Shown here: positions 31,112 to 41,374 of the stretch, piece after piece | Layout: each line of letters opens with the position of its first letter | Position numbering within the stretch: position 1 is the first letter of the stretch | NCBI GenBank assembly: GCA_013339765.2 | Contig: JABSTR010000955.1 | Span: forward strand, 496,001 to 560,000 | Direction of reading: 5' to 3' | DNA: 64,000 nucleotides | From: Haemaphysalis longicornis | Taxonomy: Eukaryota > Arthropoda > Arachnida > Ixodida > Ixodidae | Made by a program: the position numbers and the translations under genes | The notes under the pieces: generated by a model | What the model saw: only the letters and a program-made list of their open reading frames with translations | Told to the model about the DNA's origin: nothing | Databases searched by the model: none

Positions 31112-32173
31112 TCAGGAAACCTTATAGATTTTCCGTATTACACAATTTATTTTCGCTAGGTCCGCGTCAGTTGGGAGGAGGTACGGGAGGGAGTAAGTAA
31201 TACGGCTGATGATAAATGCTTGGATTAAACGTAGTCGATCAGCTTCTTTAACGCCGTTATTTCGGATAGCAATGCGTTTAATTAACCCGATGGTTTGGGT
31301 GACGTGAGAAGAAAGTTGTTTTATAAAGTTCGTAGTAGTTCTGGAGCCATTTATAGTGAGTCCGAGAATTTTGATTTTTGAGACAATCGGTATAGGGGTT
31401 GACGAAATGTAAACATGAATATTTGGATTCCAATGTTGTTTTTTCCTTGGGGGTAGAAGCAATAGCTCAGATTTCGTGGGGGAGCATTGGAGGCCAGCGA
31501 GGGCAGCGCCCCGTACTACAGCTGTCGCACCAGCTTGGAGAATTTCTTCTATTTCGGCGTCACTACTCCCCTTAGTCCAGAGTGTAATATCGTCCGCATA
31601 GAGACAATGGTGAAGATTTGGTATTTTGTTCAGTGCTTCCGGGATTTGAAGTAGGGCTAAGTTAAAGAGTAGCGGTGAAAGCACTGCTCCTTGCGGTGTT
31701 CCTATTGATGGTAAGCTAAATTCTTCCGTTTCTAGAGGGCCAAGGCGGAGCGTCCCTGTTCGTGAGGTGAGGATGGCTTTAATGTAGTTGTATGTTTTTA
31801 TACCGGGGCAGATAGTAGAAAGGCCCTGTAATATTGCCTGATGCGCGACTCTATCAAAGGCCTTTGTAAGGTCTAAGGCTAGAATTGCAGCTGTGTCGGC
31901 CCGTGGTGGTGTGGCTAGGATGTCATGATGAAGTTGAAGATGAATGTCGTTAGTTGAGAGCCCAGCACGAAAGCCAATCATTGTAGATGGGAGAGAGTTC
32001 CTTTGATTTATGAGTTTGAGGAGGCGAGAATGTATGATATGCTCAAGAAGTTTCCCTATGCAAGATGTGAGTGATATTGGTCTAAGGTGATCAATGCTCA
32101 AGGGTTTGCCAGGCTTTGGAATTAAAGAGATATTGCGTGAGTTCATGTTTGAGGCAGGGTACCTGCATTCCAA
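31112..32173 (-). pseudogene. LINE E reverse transcriptase
   Basis: 353-residue frame. RT blocks in order: 'ISLIPKPGKPLSIDHLRPISL' with 'GKLLEHII' (32130-32030), 'MIGFRAGLST' (31980), 'ALDLTKAFDRVAHQA' (31870), 'GTPQGAVLSPLLFNLAL' (31690), and the active site 'LYADDITLW' (31590). The thumb region with 'KSELLLLPP' and 'IKILGLTI' follows, to a stop at 31112. All catalytic aspartates visible here are intact. Confidence 0.88.
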
Positions 32174-33601
32174 TGTTGGTTAAAGAAGTAAGTTAATGTG
32201 GTAACAGAGTTGTCGTCTAGATTACGTAACATTTTGTTGGTTACCCCATCTTTACCCGGGGCTGAGTCAGTTTTGAGATTAACAAGTGCTGCCCTGACTT
32301 CCGCCTCCGTAAGGTCTGCATCTAGGTGCTCATTAGGGACTCCCCGATAGTCAGGAAGGGGGCGTTCTTCACCACTGGGAATGTATTTTTCTTTGAGAAT
32401 TGTAAGGAGCTGTTGTTGTGTACCAGGGTAGCTGTGTATTAACTGTGTCATGCGATTAGTTTGTGCTATTTTGGACTGAGACGGATCCAGTAGGTGCCTA
32501 AGCAGGGACCATGTGCGTTTCATACTGAGTGTTCCCCTTAATTGATCGCAAATTTCTCCCCATCTACGGGTTGCTAGCTCAGTCGCATATTTTTCTGTCT
32601 TGTGTGCAGGTTCAGCTATTTTCTTCCTTAGTCGTTTATTGTGTTTAGTGGCTTTCCACCTTTCTCGTAGGCTACGTAGGGCTGCCCACATGCTATGGAG
32701 GCGCGAGTCTACCATGTCTGCCTGAATTTCTGGATCAAGTAGCTGATCATGCGCTTTCTTATCACTAATCAATTCCGCAACCCACGTTTCTAGGGTTGGT
32801 TGTTCGGAGGACTGTTTATAGCATTTTTGGTTGCGGGTATTCCTGAAGGCATGCCAATCCGTTATACATTTTTGTTTGCGTTCAGGTTGAGGGGTGACGC
32901 TGGATGGAATGGTAAGCTGTATGATATAATGGTCGCTGCCTAAATGGTTATCCGTATTGTTCCAACAGGCATTTTTTATGTTGTGAGTATATGCAAGATC
33001 CAGAGTAGTATCTCTCTGTGCGCTATTTCCTATTCTTGTTGGTATGTCCGGTGGTGTTTCGAGAGTGAGCCTGTGTGAGTGTGTATGGTCCCACAGTAAG
33101 CGTCCTTTTTTGGTGATTGTAGAATAGCCCCATGCAGTGTGTGGAGCATTAAAATCTACGACTATTAGGAGGGGATGATTCTTCGCTTCTTGTTTGGCTA
33201 GGGAAAACAGGGTTCTGAAAGTGTGTTTATGCTCTTTTGGGCCGCTGTATACGTAAAGTACATACAGACGAGGAGAAGACGGACATTTTGGATACATGGT
33301 AATCATGTCGTGCGGTATGGACACGCTGTCGAAGCGTTTATGGGTTGCCGAAATGTTGCGATGTACAATAGCTGCGGTGTATTGGGTTGTTGGGGTCTTG
33401 GCATGATTGGTATCCACTTAATCTGACTCGAAGACCAGGTTCTTGTATTGCTATGACGGAGGGGGGTTTAGCAACCGTGCTTATTAACATTTCCAGAAGT
33501 GAACGTTTTCGGAAAAAACCTCGGCAATTCCACTGCCAGATACAGATTTCTTTAGGGGTTGGCTTCATCCGTGATGTCAAAGTCCTGGGGTACAGGCGCA
33601 T
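32143..33601 (-). pseudogene. LINE E endonuclease and RT linker
   Basis: 33560 onward reads 'ICIWQWNCRGFFRKR' (first endonuclease block). After a frame change near 33420 the frame to 32143 (424 residues) carries 'LLIVVDFNAPHTAWG' (normally GDFN, here VDFN) near 33160 and 'LGSDHYIIQ' (catalytic SDH) near 32930. The linker follows, with 'LKTDSAPGKDGVTNKMLRNL' near 32260. The altered residue in the DFN block and the frameshifts argue against activity. Confidence 0.8.
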
Positions 33602-34420
33602 TATACGGAGTAACGAATTGACCGAGACAGCCGTGCAGTTCCGCCCTCATCACCTCTATCGATGCTTGCATGGCCGCTTGGGCACTAAGAAGTGATTGAT
33701 AGAACTGTGTGTATTCGGCTTTCTGTTCTGTGAGGGTACATTCAAGCTTTTCGAAGCGTGTTTCTGTTTGCGAGGCCGACCGTTCTGGGGGTTCATTCTG
33801 CGGTTCCTCTGAGGGTGAATTCGAGAGGGCTTTGCGCTTAGGAGGAGGCGACGTGGGGTTTTCTCTAGTGGGAGGGTGATGTTTGGGCATGTAGTTTTCT
33901 CGTTTGAGAGCTGGATTTTCTTCCTTAAGGGCGGCGATTTCCGTTCGGATGGTTTGTAATTCTCGTAATACATCAGCTAGGGGATTGTTAATTGGGGTGA
34001 TGACAGGAGGGGGATGGAGCTGTGAGCTGGGAGGCGCACGTGAGCCGCTCACCTGTTGCCGCTCTATTCCAGGTGGTGTCTTGGTCATCAGGTGTTGAGA
34101 GTTGCTGGAGTGTCGCTCGTTGCTGGCCGTTTTGGATGACGACTTCTTGTGGTCCTTAGATCGTAGCGGTGGGAAGGAGTCAAGTGTTGGAGGGCTTTGT
34201 TGTCCCACGACTTGCGCATAGGAAAGCGATCTGGGCCTCGGTCTGTAAGCGTCGCGGGCAGTCCGCTGAACCCGTGAGGTGGCTTCCTCCGCATACTATG
34301 CACTGCGGAGTGCAGGGATGATTTTCGGGGGCGTCGGTGATGCCACATCGGGGACAGCGGGGTGCAGTTTGTCTGTTCGGGCACACATCCTGGCGGTGGC
34401 CCGACTGCCAGCACCTTGAA
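33552..34420 (-). pseudogene. LINE E ORF1 with CCHC zinc knuckles
   Basis: The order on the minus strand is knuckles first, then a charged proline-rich region. Near 34415-34260 are a first CCHC-like 'CWQSGHRQDVCP', then 'CPRCGITDAPENHPC' and 'CIVCGGSHLTGSADCP'. A frame change near 34200 leads to a 218-residue frame (34208-33552) with a glutamine/lysine-rich coiled-coil-like stretch ('VLRELQTIRTEIAALKEEN' near 33960) and a basic proline-rich segment. The two pieces are in different frames, so the copy is broken. Placement just upstream of the endonuclease fits ORF1 of I-type LINEs. Confidence 0.7.
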
Positions 34421-34439
34421 AAATGAAGTTTTTTTGGCA

Positions 34440-35560
34440 GTTCGAAAATTTTTGGTTTTGAAGCCAGGCCACTCTGCTTCTCAGCAGGACACGTGGCAGC
34501 CCACCCACAGTCTCGTTGGCATGATTCGGCATTTTTGGCCTACTATGTTTTTCCTTTCATTCCTGGCCGACGTCCCTTAAAATAATGCATTGTCATGCGT
34601 TTAGTACGATCACATTTTTGCCGAAAATTGGACAGTACGATCGGGAAAGTGGATCGTTGCCGACATTCATAGAAACCTTACGTTTATCCTTTGGTATTTT
34701 AGATCAAACCGCACTACAACAAACCATGATCCGCACGTTTCAGATCTGCTGAGGCTGCTGAGACTGCGGCAGCGTCGGTTTTGCGGCGAAAACATCGCTG
34801 CCACGCATGGCCGCTCCGTCCAATGATGATGATACGTCAGGCGATTCTTCGCACCATCTAGCAAAACGTATCATAATCAAGGAAAGTGCGTAATGCTCTC
34901 GGCAGGCAGCGACTTCCCTTTCCGATTTCTCGGGGTTCTTCGTGCTTCCCACGTCGTTCTTTGTTCTCTTTCTGCCGTGTTGCTGTGTTCGATGGTGCTG
35001 GTGTGGTTAGAGGGAATTTTTGTTTCTTCTCTCGCTGCCTTGTTGCTGTGCGGGATGATGCTGCCAGGCTTGCGACACTGTCAACTAAAGTCAATGCGCT
35101 GTTTTAAAAAAAGGAGGAAATTGTAGCAAATACAGAGAGAAACCGAAAAGGAAGAGCGTGGGGTTGGTAGGCTAGCTCAGTTTGATAGTACCAAAAAGAA
35201 ACTTCTAAATGAAGCTGCAAATTTTCGGTCCCTATGCAAAACACACGCGAAATGTGAAGCATCAGCAAATGGAAGACATCCTGCTTACATGGTTCAAGAA
35301 AGCTACAGCGGCATTAGAGCGCGTCGACGGGTCAGTCCTACGTGCAAAAGTTAACATCGCTCTCTTCTTGGATATTGAAGACTTCGAAGTGTCCGGCGGC
35401 TGGCTTCATCGATTTAAGGGAGGGCACGGGTTGTCGTACCAAAACAGCTTCCGGTGAAGCGAGAAATACCGGCAGCTGCCTTTATTTACATTTCAGAAGA
35501 ATTTACTCCTGGACGTTGAAAAGAAGGACGTGCATCACAAATACATTAGCTACTTCAGTG
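34440..35560. mobile_element. pogo/Tigger-like DNA transposon fragment
   Basis: The plus-strand frame at 35209-35457 reads 'QQMEDILLTWFKKA', 'GSVLRAKVNIALFLDIEDFEV' and 'GGWLHRFKGGHGL', matching the CENP-B/Tc5-type DNA-binding domain of pogo/Tigger transposases (W......A, K A...A, S.GWL.RFK.RHG). The 34580-34870 stretch, read on the minus strand ('RWCEESPDVSSSLDGAAM'), resembles the C-terminal tail of the same group in opposite orientation. The fragment may therefore be two pieces or an inverted remnant. No DDE catalytic core is seen. Confidence 0.55.
35209..35457 (+). pseudogene. CENP-B/Tc5-type HTH domain of a pogo-like transposase
   Basis: 82 codons. The second helix-turn-helix of this domain is readable: 'ILLTWFKKATAALERVDGSV', then 'KVNIALFLDI', then 'SGGWLHRFKGGHG'. 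In active proteins the last part reads S.GWL.RFK.RHG, so one basic residue is replaced by glycine. The catalytic DDE domain is not present downstream: after about 120 bases repeat C copy 2 begins. Confidence 0.6.
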
Positions 35561-37224
35561 TTCCTGAATAAAAGTGGGTCCCTGACGGAGTATGCATATT
35601 TTCCTCTCTTCTTAACCTCTGAGGATAATACGATTTCCGCATAATGCGTTTTATTCTCCGGTTCCCGCGAAAAACGTATCAACGCGATTCCACTGTAACA
35701 TGTTAAAACTGCGCATTTTTTGTGTGTGTGTGGCCTGTTTTAGGGTATGTGTGGCTGACTAAACATATACTCTCCCTGCTTCATTTCACTTTACTGGAAA
35801 CAGCAATACACGCTGTTGCTGCTTGAAACCTATGCCCACTTGCATGTGACATATCCACGCGGGCAACAAAAATATTGTAAATGCCCTACTAATACCTGTA
35901 AACGGTCGTGTACCCCAGGACAATGCCCAGATATTTTCACATGGCGAGTTTCAGCGCCCTGGATTCTTTTTTTTTTCATTTTATAGCATCAACTTTAGAA
36001 TGAACCGGATAAAATGTTGTCCCAAGGGAAATATTGTACTCTCAACAGCAGACGCCACTGTTGGTCGTCTCACTCGGGTGTCATTTCCTAAATTTGTTTT
36101 CCTTGTTGGCTCCTTGTCGGGGCGCTGTCCACTCTCCTTCTTGTTCCCCTGCACCCGCGCAGCTTGGTTGTGTCCCCCTTCATCGGCAGGAGTGCAGGGT
36201 AGCCGCTGCCCTTTGCAACGGCCGGGCCAGCTGCTCTGTACGCGGCGCCGGGGAAGGCTTTCATTTCTTCGTAACCACCAGGGACGGACGCGGAGGTCGA
36301 AGCCCTAAATGGCATGCTGTGGGCAGACGGCTGCGCTTGTGACCGCGCGCACAACATTCGTTCAGTTTGTCCAGAGCTGTGGCTGAGAGCGGTCGCAAGC
36401 AAGACTTGCTCCCATGGCGGTTTCTGGACGACAGAACCCCGAGCATTTCTGGCCAACCGTGCGGAGGTTCCGAACCTTTTTGGCCCTTCGGGCCCCTACC
36501 AGGGATCGTGCGGCGATTCCCTCCTCGTGCGCTGCGGCAGATTTTTATGTCAACCCTGTTTGTTTTTAAGACGAAAGTGTTTTATTCCTCTATACACGGA
36601 GATTTCGCTGATGTCATATCCGTCACCGAAGTGATGCCAGTACAATGAAGCAAGCGGCCTGTAAAGGGTGCACCCCTGCACACGTGGTCTTCTTGCGAGG
36701 AAGCAATTTTTAGTCTGAAGAGTACGTTATACTTGGGGTTCGTTTTCGGGTTTTATTTTGTAACACGAAAGTGTTTTATGCCGCGACACCCCAAGATTTC
36801 ACTGACGTCACATCCGTCACGTAACTGTCGCCAGTACACCTTTGCCCAGGCGACCCGCCAGCAGGACACCGCTGGCCAAGCACACCCACAAAACAGCCGC
36901 CGACCCACAAATCATGCTCTGCTGCAGATTTCGCTGCACATTTCACTTTCGTATTTTAACGACTTCTATGACAGAGGAATCAACCACAGTTTTATATAGA
37001 ACGGTCTTGTTCAGCACATCCACTGTGGTTTCTATTGGATGGAGTGTCACATGGTGCATACGCAAATTATTGTGAACCATGCATAAAAAATTTCGACTTT
37101 TCTTTTCGTTGGCACATAAAGGTTCTCAGTTATGCCTGGAAAGAATTTAAAGTCGACTTTGAATGCTTTTTGTCTTGTTCGTGCTTTATCGTCTTCTATA
37201 CTTGTACAAATACATGTACATATA

Positions 37225-37227
<3 letters not shown>

Positions 37228-37290
<63 letters not shown>
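37228..37290. repeat. (TA)n microsatellite
   Basis: TA run of about 63 bases inside repeat C copy 2, about twice the length of the run in copy 1. Confidence 0.9.
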
Positions 37291-37292
<2 letters not shown>

Positions 37293-37585
37293 TTGTACAT
37301 AGTTGTGAATAGACTTTCCTTCCTCATCTACCTGCTTCGTCTCGTCATCGGGTTCCTCACACCCCTCCACGGCGACACCACCCTAAATCTACACCACCGA
37401 CTCGGTGTAACAGTTGCAGCCTAAATCGTACTTTGATTACGGCTTTGAATGACTAGTGCCTACGAGTTTTCGAGCCTACGAGAAGCTTATCGAGTTGCAG
37501 TTTGAAAGCGCACCTTTGCGAAGAATAAATTTTATCAACCTAGCACCGCTTCAAAGTCGTCTCTTGTGACAAAATCTGTCACCTC

Positions 37586-37850
37586 TTATTTTCGGCCACA
37601 CGCAAGAAGGCTTTGTCTTATTCTGAAATGGGCTAGCTTTGTGATTACAGGACGCTTATCGTTATCAGGATATTCACCGAGGCGATGAGCCCGTTTAAAA
37701 TCATTTGGGTTCAGCTTAACTTCAAAACTTGTTGCCACAAAATTATAGAGCCTTTTTTTCCGATTCTTTTCCGGTTTCTTTTTCGCAGTTGTTAAGGTCG
37801 ACGAAAACAAGATTATAGTGGCGCATCTCCGGCCCCATCTTAGCGCTAGC
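37586..37850 (-). pseudogene. LINE ORF1 fragment (RRM-like / C-terminal)
   Basis: Minus-strand reading 'RHYNLVFVDLNN' (37830), then 'FVATSFEVKLNPNDFKRAHRLG' and 'DKRPVITKLAHFRIRQSLL' (37740-37600). This is the RRM and C-terminal part of a LINE ORF1 protein (NLVF.G..., I.RAHRLG..., RP.I.K......R..IL). One frameshift lies between the first two blocks. The equivalent fragment in repeat C copy 1 is at 17930-17706. Confidence 0.7.
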
Positions 37851-38073
37851 GTGGGGCGGGAGCCGCGCATCGTGTCGCGCTTTAGCGACGCATGGACGGA
37901 CGGATGGACAGTTTGTGGTGCTGAGCAGCAAGAGAATGCTTGTGCATTACAAGCAAAATGAACGCAGGCTGAAGAAATCACTAGCGGGTTCACATTCAGC
38001 GCACTAACAAGTTTGTGTATGATAAGGTTATTGGGTAATCGACGGCAGAATTTCTCCTTACTCCTGTTTTCAG

Positions 38074-38186
38074 GGAAGTGGGCCATGATTTCCCGAGAAA
38101 TGGAAATCCGCAACGACAACATGGTCCAAGCGCGCTACAAGAGGCTTCTGAAAATCTACAATTGCAACGACCCGAACTCCCTCGAG
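38074..38186 (+). CDS. Internal exon 1 of an unidentified host gene
   Basis: The acceptor is 'cttactcctgttttcag' ending at 38073, with a clean pyrimidine tract. The donor is 'ctcgag|gtgaga' after 38186. The 113-nt open stretch starts in phase 1 (two bases complete a codon) and ends on a codon boundary. It encodes 37 residues containing 'WAMISREMEIRNDN' and 'YKRLLKIYNCNDPNSLE', a helical, charged sequence unlike any transposon domain here. The next candidate exon, at 43667, also begins on a codon boundary. The protein family is not recognised. Not transposon-like in composition, but too short to prove without transcript data. Confidence 0.6.
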
Positions 38187-38265
38187 GTGAGACGAGTTCT
38201 TTGCATCGGCATGCGCGCCATCTGGAGATCCATCCATCCATGTTATTGTAGACCGTAGAGCAGCG

Positions 38266-38350
38266 ACCCGCTCTGGTGGCTCAATGGCCGAGGCGTTGCG
38301 CTGCTGGGCATCAGAACGGGAGTTTCAATGCCAACCGGAGCGGCCGTCTC
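38266..38350 (+). mobile_element. Degenerate tRNA-derived SINE
   Basis: 'ctctggtggctcaatggccgaggcgttgcgctgctg' matches the head of the SINE at 28349, but the B box is eroded ('ggagtttcaatgcc'). Confidence 0.6.
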
Positions 38351-38399
38351 AGGCTGCCCTCAGCACTTTGGCGAACGAACGTCGTCAGAGACCATCGAG

Positions 38400-39159
38400 A
38401 CAAAGCGGAAGCCAAGAGATGGTGGCCCGAAAGTGAGCAGAACTTGAATTCCAGTTAATGTGGAAAGTCCGTGTAAAGTTACAATGGTTGAGAAAAATTG
38501 TCTTTTTTTTTGTACGTTTTTTGTGGAAAATGTTTGTGGGGGGGGGGGGGGGGTAAGCTATCTTCATTAGGCGGCCCGTCGCGAATTTGCAGTCCGAGAA
38601 TGCACCATCGTTGCCAGGACAGTGGTTTCTCTAATTTCTTCAAAAGCATTTTCAAGACACAATGTGAGGCAGTATTAATCATCATCATCATCAACAGCGA
38701 GTTTAGGTCCGCTACAGGACGAAGCCTTCTCCCATTGCCCGTCACTTCCTGCTGGGCTGCGCTTCCCAAGTCCAATGTTTGCCTTCGAATTTCATTATTT
38801 CGCCCCTCCGTAGAGTTGAAGGCTTCCCTGCCTCCAAGCCCTTCTCTGGGTGTCCATTTCGTTACCCTGGTGGTGCAAGTTTGCCGGTTTGTCTCGCGGT
38901 AAACATTGCGACGTGGTGGGATGCATTATATGCTGTCCTGATGATGGTGTTCATTTGATTTTCCCCAGTGTGGGTAAGTTTGTGTCAAGGTAGGCTCTGC
39001 GATATACGGCTCATGATCAGGGGCTGCGTGAGTCTTATTGCTTCTTCTTTCATTCCTGCTGCTCTCTTGGCTTGGTTTTTCATAATGTGAGCCAGTGGTT
39101 AAAGATTTTCTCTTTTTGGCGGTTCACAGCTAGACGCTAGAGCCACGCCGAGCATTTCT
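38400..39159. other. Intronic sequence with poly-G run and RTE 3' end
   Basis: Poly-G at about 38537-38553. An (ATC)n run at 38679-38693 is followed by 'gtccgctacaggacgaagcc'-type sequence to about 38910, which is the 3' end of an RTE LINE on the minus strand. Nothing recognisable from there to 39159. The stretch lies between candidate exons 1 and 2. Confidence 0.5.
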
Positions 39160-39645
39160 ATTTAGACAACACTGCAAGCCAGAATTAGGCCTAAGCAGGT
39201 GGCCTTACGTGACTCTTCTCTAGGAGGACTCGCATCTACTCGTATTGACCGTTCACATGTGGGCACCAGTGCATTGGTCAATACGAAGAGATCCGTAAAT
39301 GTAAGGCTCAGAGAACGCATGTCCAGCCTTAAAGGTCGGTCATACACGCATCTGGCTCCGCATCGCGCGCAGTGCACAACAAAAAAGTGCGCGCCGTTGT
39401 TTGGCCTAACGACGACGGAGTTCCACCACCAAGAGGAGACTGCAAGAGAAATAGTGGAAACCTGGCAGATGTCGAAATTAAAGGGAACGTCCATAAGGCA
39501 ACCGTCAGTACTGAGCCCTGTCCGACAAGCAAATTCAGTTGTTAGACGACAGGAGATAATGGAAAGTGTGAAGTCTTTTTTTCCCGTGTTTGTGTGTACG
39601 ACGTGATACGTACACATTTGATCATATGTATTGAGTGATGAATAA
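39160..39645 (+). mobile_element. Penelope-like element, GIY-YIG endonuclease C-terminus
   Basis: The plus-strand frame 39199-39606 contains 'VNVRLRERMSSLKG', 'SHLAPHRAQC' (as 'THLAPHRAQC'), 'CAPLFGLTTTEFHHQEETAREIVE' (the R/H-E region with the conserved glutamate) and 'PSVLSP'. This is the C-terminal part of the GIY-YIG endonuclease domain of Penelope-like retroelements. The GIY motif itself and the RT domain are missing upstream. The frame ends in a stop, and an AATAAA lies near 39640. Confidence 0.65.
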
Positions 39646-39919
39646 ACATTGTGTCTTTTTCGTTCACTCCTCGTTTTTTGTGCGCTCAAGTTAGTCATGA
39701 ACTGCCACCAACTAGTCCGCGTTTTAGTGTTATTGCAGGGATATTTTACAGCTGCTTCCCGAAAGCGACGTGGATGGCGTTTCATATCGCACTTTTCAAT
39801 CAGATTATCAGCTCCGTCCCCGCATGAGCAACTTTGTTTTCGCCTCGTGCTTGACTCCAACGGGTGGTTCGAGGCGGTCGGAGATACCTGCACCAATTGA
39901 TGGCCAGTGCCGACGCCAT

Positions 39920-40160
39920 CTTCCGTTCCATAGCTCGCTGAGTCGGCCTTTTAGTGAGCCTCCAAGTTTCTGCCCCGTAGATGAGTACTGGTAAGATGCA
40001 GATGTTATACACTTTCCTCTTCAGATACAATGATAGGCTGCCATTCATTATCGGAGAGTACCTGCCGAATGCACTCCACCCCATTCTTATCCTTCTAATT
40101 ATCCCTGCCTCATAATTGGGATCCTGAATCAATACTTGTCCTAAGCAGGTATATCACCTT
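39920..40160 (-). mobile_element. RTE LINE fragment
   Basis: Minus-strand reading 'YEAGIIRRIRMGWSAFGRY' and 'LKRKVYNICILPVLIYGAETW' followed by 'TQRAMERKM': the conserved post-RT block of RTE elements (RI..A..AF, VLPV.TYGAETW, Q.A.ER.M). Truncated on both sides. Confidence 0.75.
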
Positions 40161-40164
40161 ACCA

Positions 40165-40704
40165 CTATGTTGCGGCCTTCCTGATAGGACGCACGGCAAC
40201 CATTCGCATAGGCCACCTCCGTTCAAGAACATTTAAAACCAGTGCCAAAGGACAGTCCACAAGGTTCCATGATATCACCGCTCCTATTGAATATGGTAAT
40301 GAAAGATCTCCCTCGGATACTGAATGACATCCCGCATCTACGGCATGCGCTTTACGCGGACGACTTGACCATTTCGACCCCCACGCGATCAATGGGGGAG
40401 CAACAAGACGCCCTTCAATTAGCCATCGACAAGGCCCGAGGCCTACAATGCGCCCAGAGAAGTCAGCTCTACTTACTCTAATATCTGGGAAAGCTACGCA
40501 CAGGAAGAAACCCATCCCTGTGCTCGAGCTCACAATACAGGCCAAACCAGTTCCCAGTGTGCCCCATCTACGTATTTTAAGGCTTGTGATTCCCAAAAAT
40601 GGTTTAGGAATGCATACAATTGCCCCTCTCAATCACACTCTCAGCCAGCTAATGCATCACATACATCGGGTGTCGAATAGAAGGTTTGGATTGCTAGAGT
40701 AGTA
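40165..40704 (+). mobile_element. I-type LINE E2, RT part (first segment)
   Basis: Plus strand: 'LIGRTATIRIGHLRS', then 'PQGSMISPLLLNMVMKDLP' near 40250-40300. The active site 'ALYADDLTIST' lies near 40345. 'PEKSALLTLISG' and 'VPSVPHLRILRLVIPKNG' follow near 40450-40600. The frame shifts several times. The element is interrupted by a minus-strand LINE and resumes at about 41375. It is 5'-truncated within the RT. Confidence 0.75.
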
Positions 40705-41374
40705 GTGTAGTACTAAGTATTGTTGAATAAGGCGGACTTAGCCTTGCATAGCTGCCGGCAATTGCTCGGCCTAATCGTCCCCAATGCCATATCATAGACT
40801 CTCAAAGTCATCACACCTCCAAATAACAAACACACAATGTCACCACACCTCACTTAGTCCTGTGGACTGCAAGAATCCGAGTACGAGATGAGACACCTCT
40901 CTTCACACAATCCAGTGGTCCCTAGGAAAAATAATGTCCTCTGATGTAGCATGGGGCACTCCTAACTTCTGGAGATCACGAAAAAAGTTCGTCCGCTCAG
41001 GATTTGGTTTTGGAGCAGTTCATAATGAAGTGATCAATTTCACCAGTCACACTGCACGAGGGGCACAAAGGGGATGAAACAATGTTGATTTTATGTAGCC
41101 AAGCTGGTGTACGGGCTGAGTCTGTTCTCACTAGGTGGAGCAGACAGGCTTCAGGCCTTTTCAGGCCTTTTCAGGCCTTTCGTCACGACTGGTTGATGTA
41201 CTGGTCGCCACAGCTGCCTGAAGTGCTCGCGAACGGTCTGTTTCTGTATGCGTTGGAAATCGCACCGCGTTTGCACCGTCCTTGTAGATGATAAGGCGTC
41301 CTTGGCTAAGCTGTCAGCACGTTCGTTTCCCGCATAACCGACGTGCGACGGGATCCACTGGAATTGCACGGTGT
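40705..41374 (-). mobile_element. LINE 3' part nested inside LINE E2
   Basis: Minus-strand frame 41432-41151 contains the RNase H end 'VQFQWIPSHVGYAGNERADSLA'. Further on, near 41080-41025, is the C-terminal zinc finger 'CPSCSVTGEIDHFIMNC'. The 3' UTR runs to about 40705. Both sides rejoin LINE E2 coding sequence on the plus strand, so this is a nested insertion with a 5' truncation in RNase H. A 10-mer 'tcaggccttt' is triplicated at 41151-41180. Confidence 0.7.

Larger units (their letters stand above)
29970..34420 (-). mobile_element. LINE E: nearly full-length I-type element with (CT)n tail
   Basis: Domain order on the minus strand: ORF1 with zinc knuckles (34420-33552), endonuclease (33560-32750), linker and RT (32400-31112), RNase H (about 31057-30460), C-terminal zinc finger ('FCPLCGDKATVQHHMWACP' near 30190), stop, and a (GA)n run on the plus strand at 29971-29998 as tail. 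ORF2 is broken by frame changes near 33420 and 32160, a stop at 31112 and a shift near 30480. The order and the RNase H point to the I group. It inserted into the plus-strand Gypsy. Confidence 0.87.
35571..37862 (+). repeat. Repeat C, copy 2
   Basis: Matches 15693-17982 over its full length with scattered substitutions. At the left, 'aaagtgggtccctgacgg' is the first shared sequence; the flank here ('ttcctgaata') differs from that of copy 1. At the right, sharing ends at 'gtggggcgggag'; here it continues into 'ccgcgcatcg'. Internal features are as in copy 1. Copy 2 probably represents the older, undisturbed context. Confidence 0.82.
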
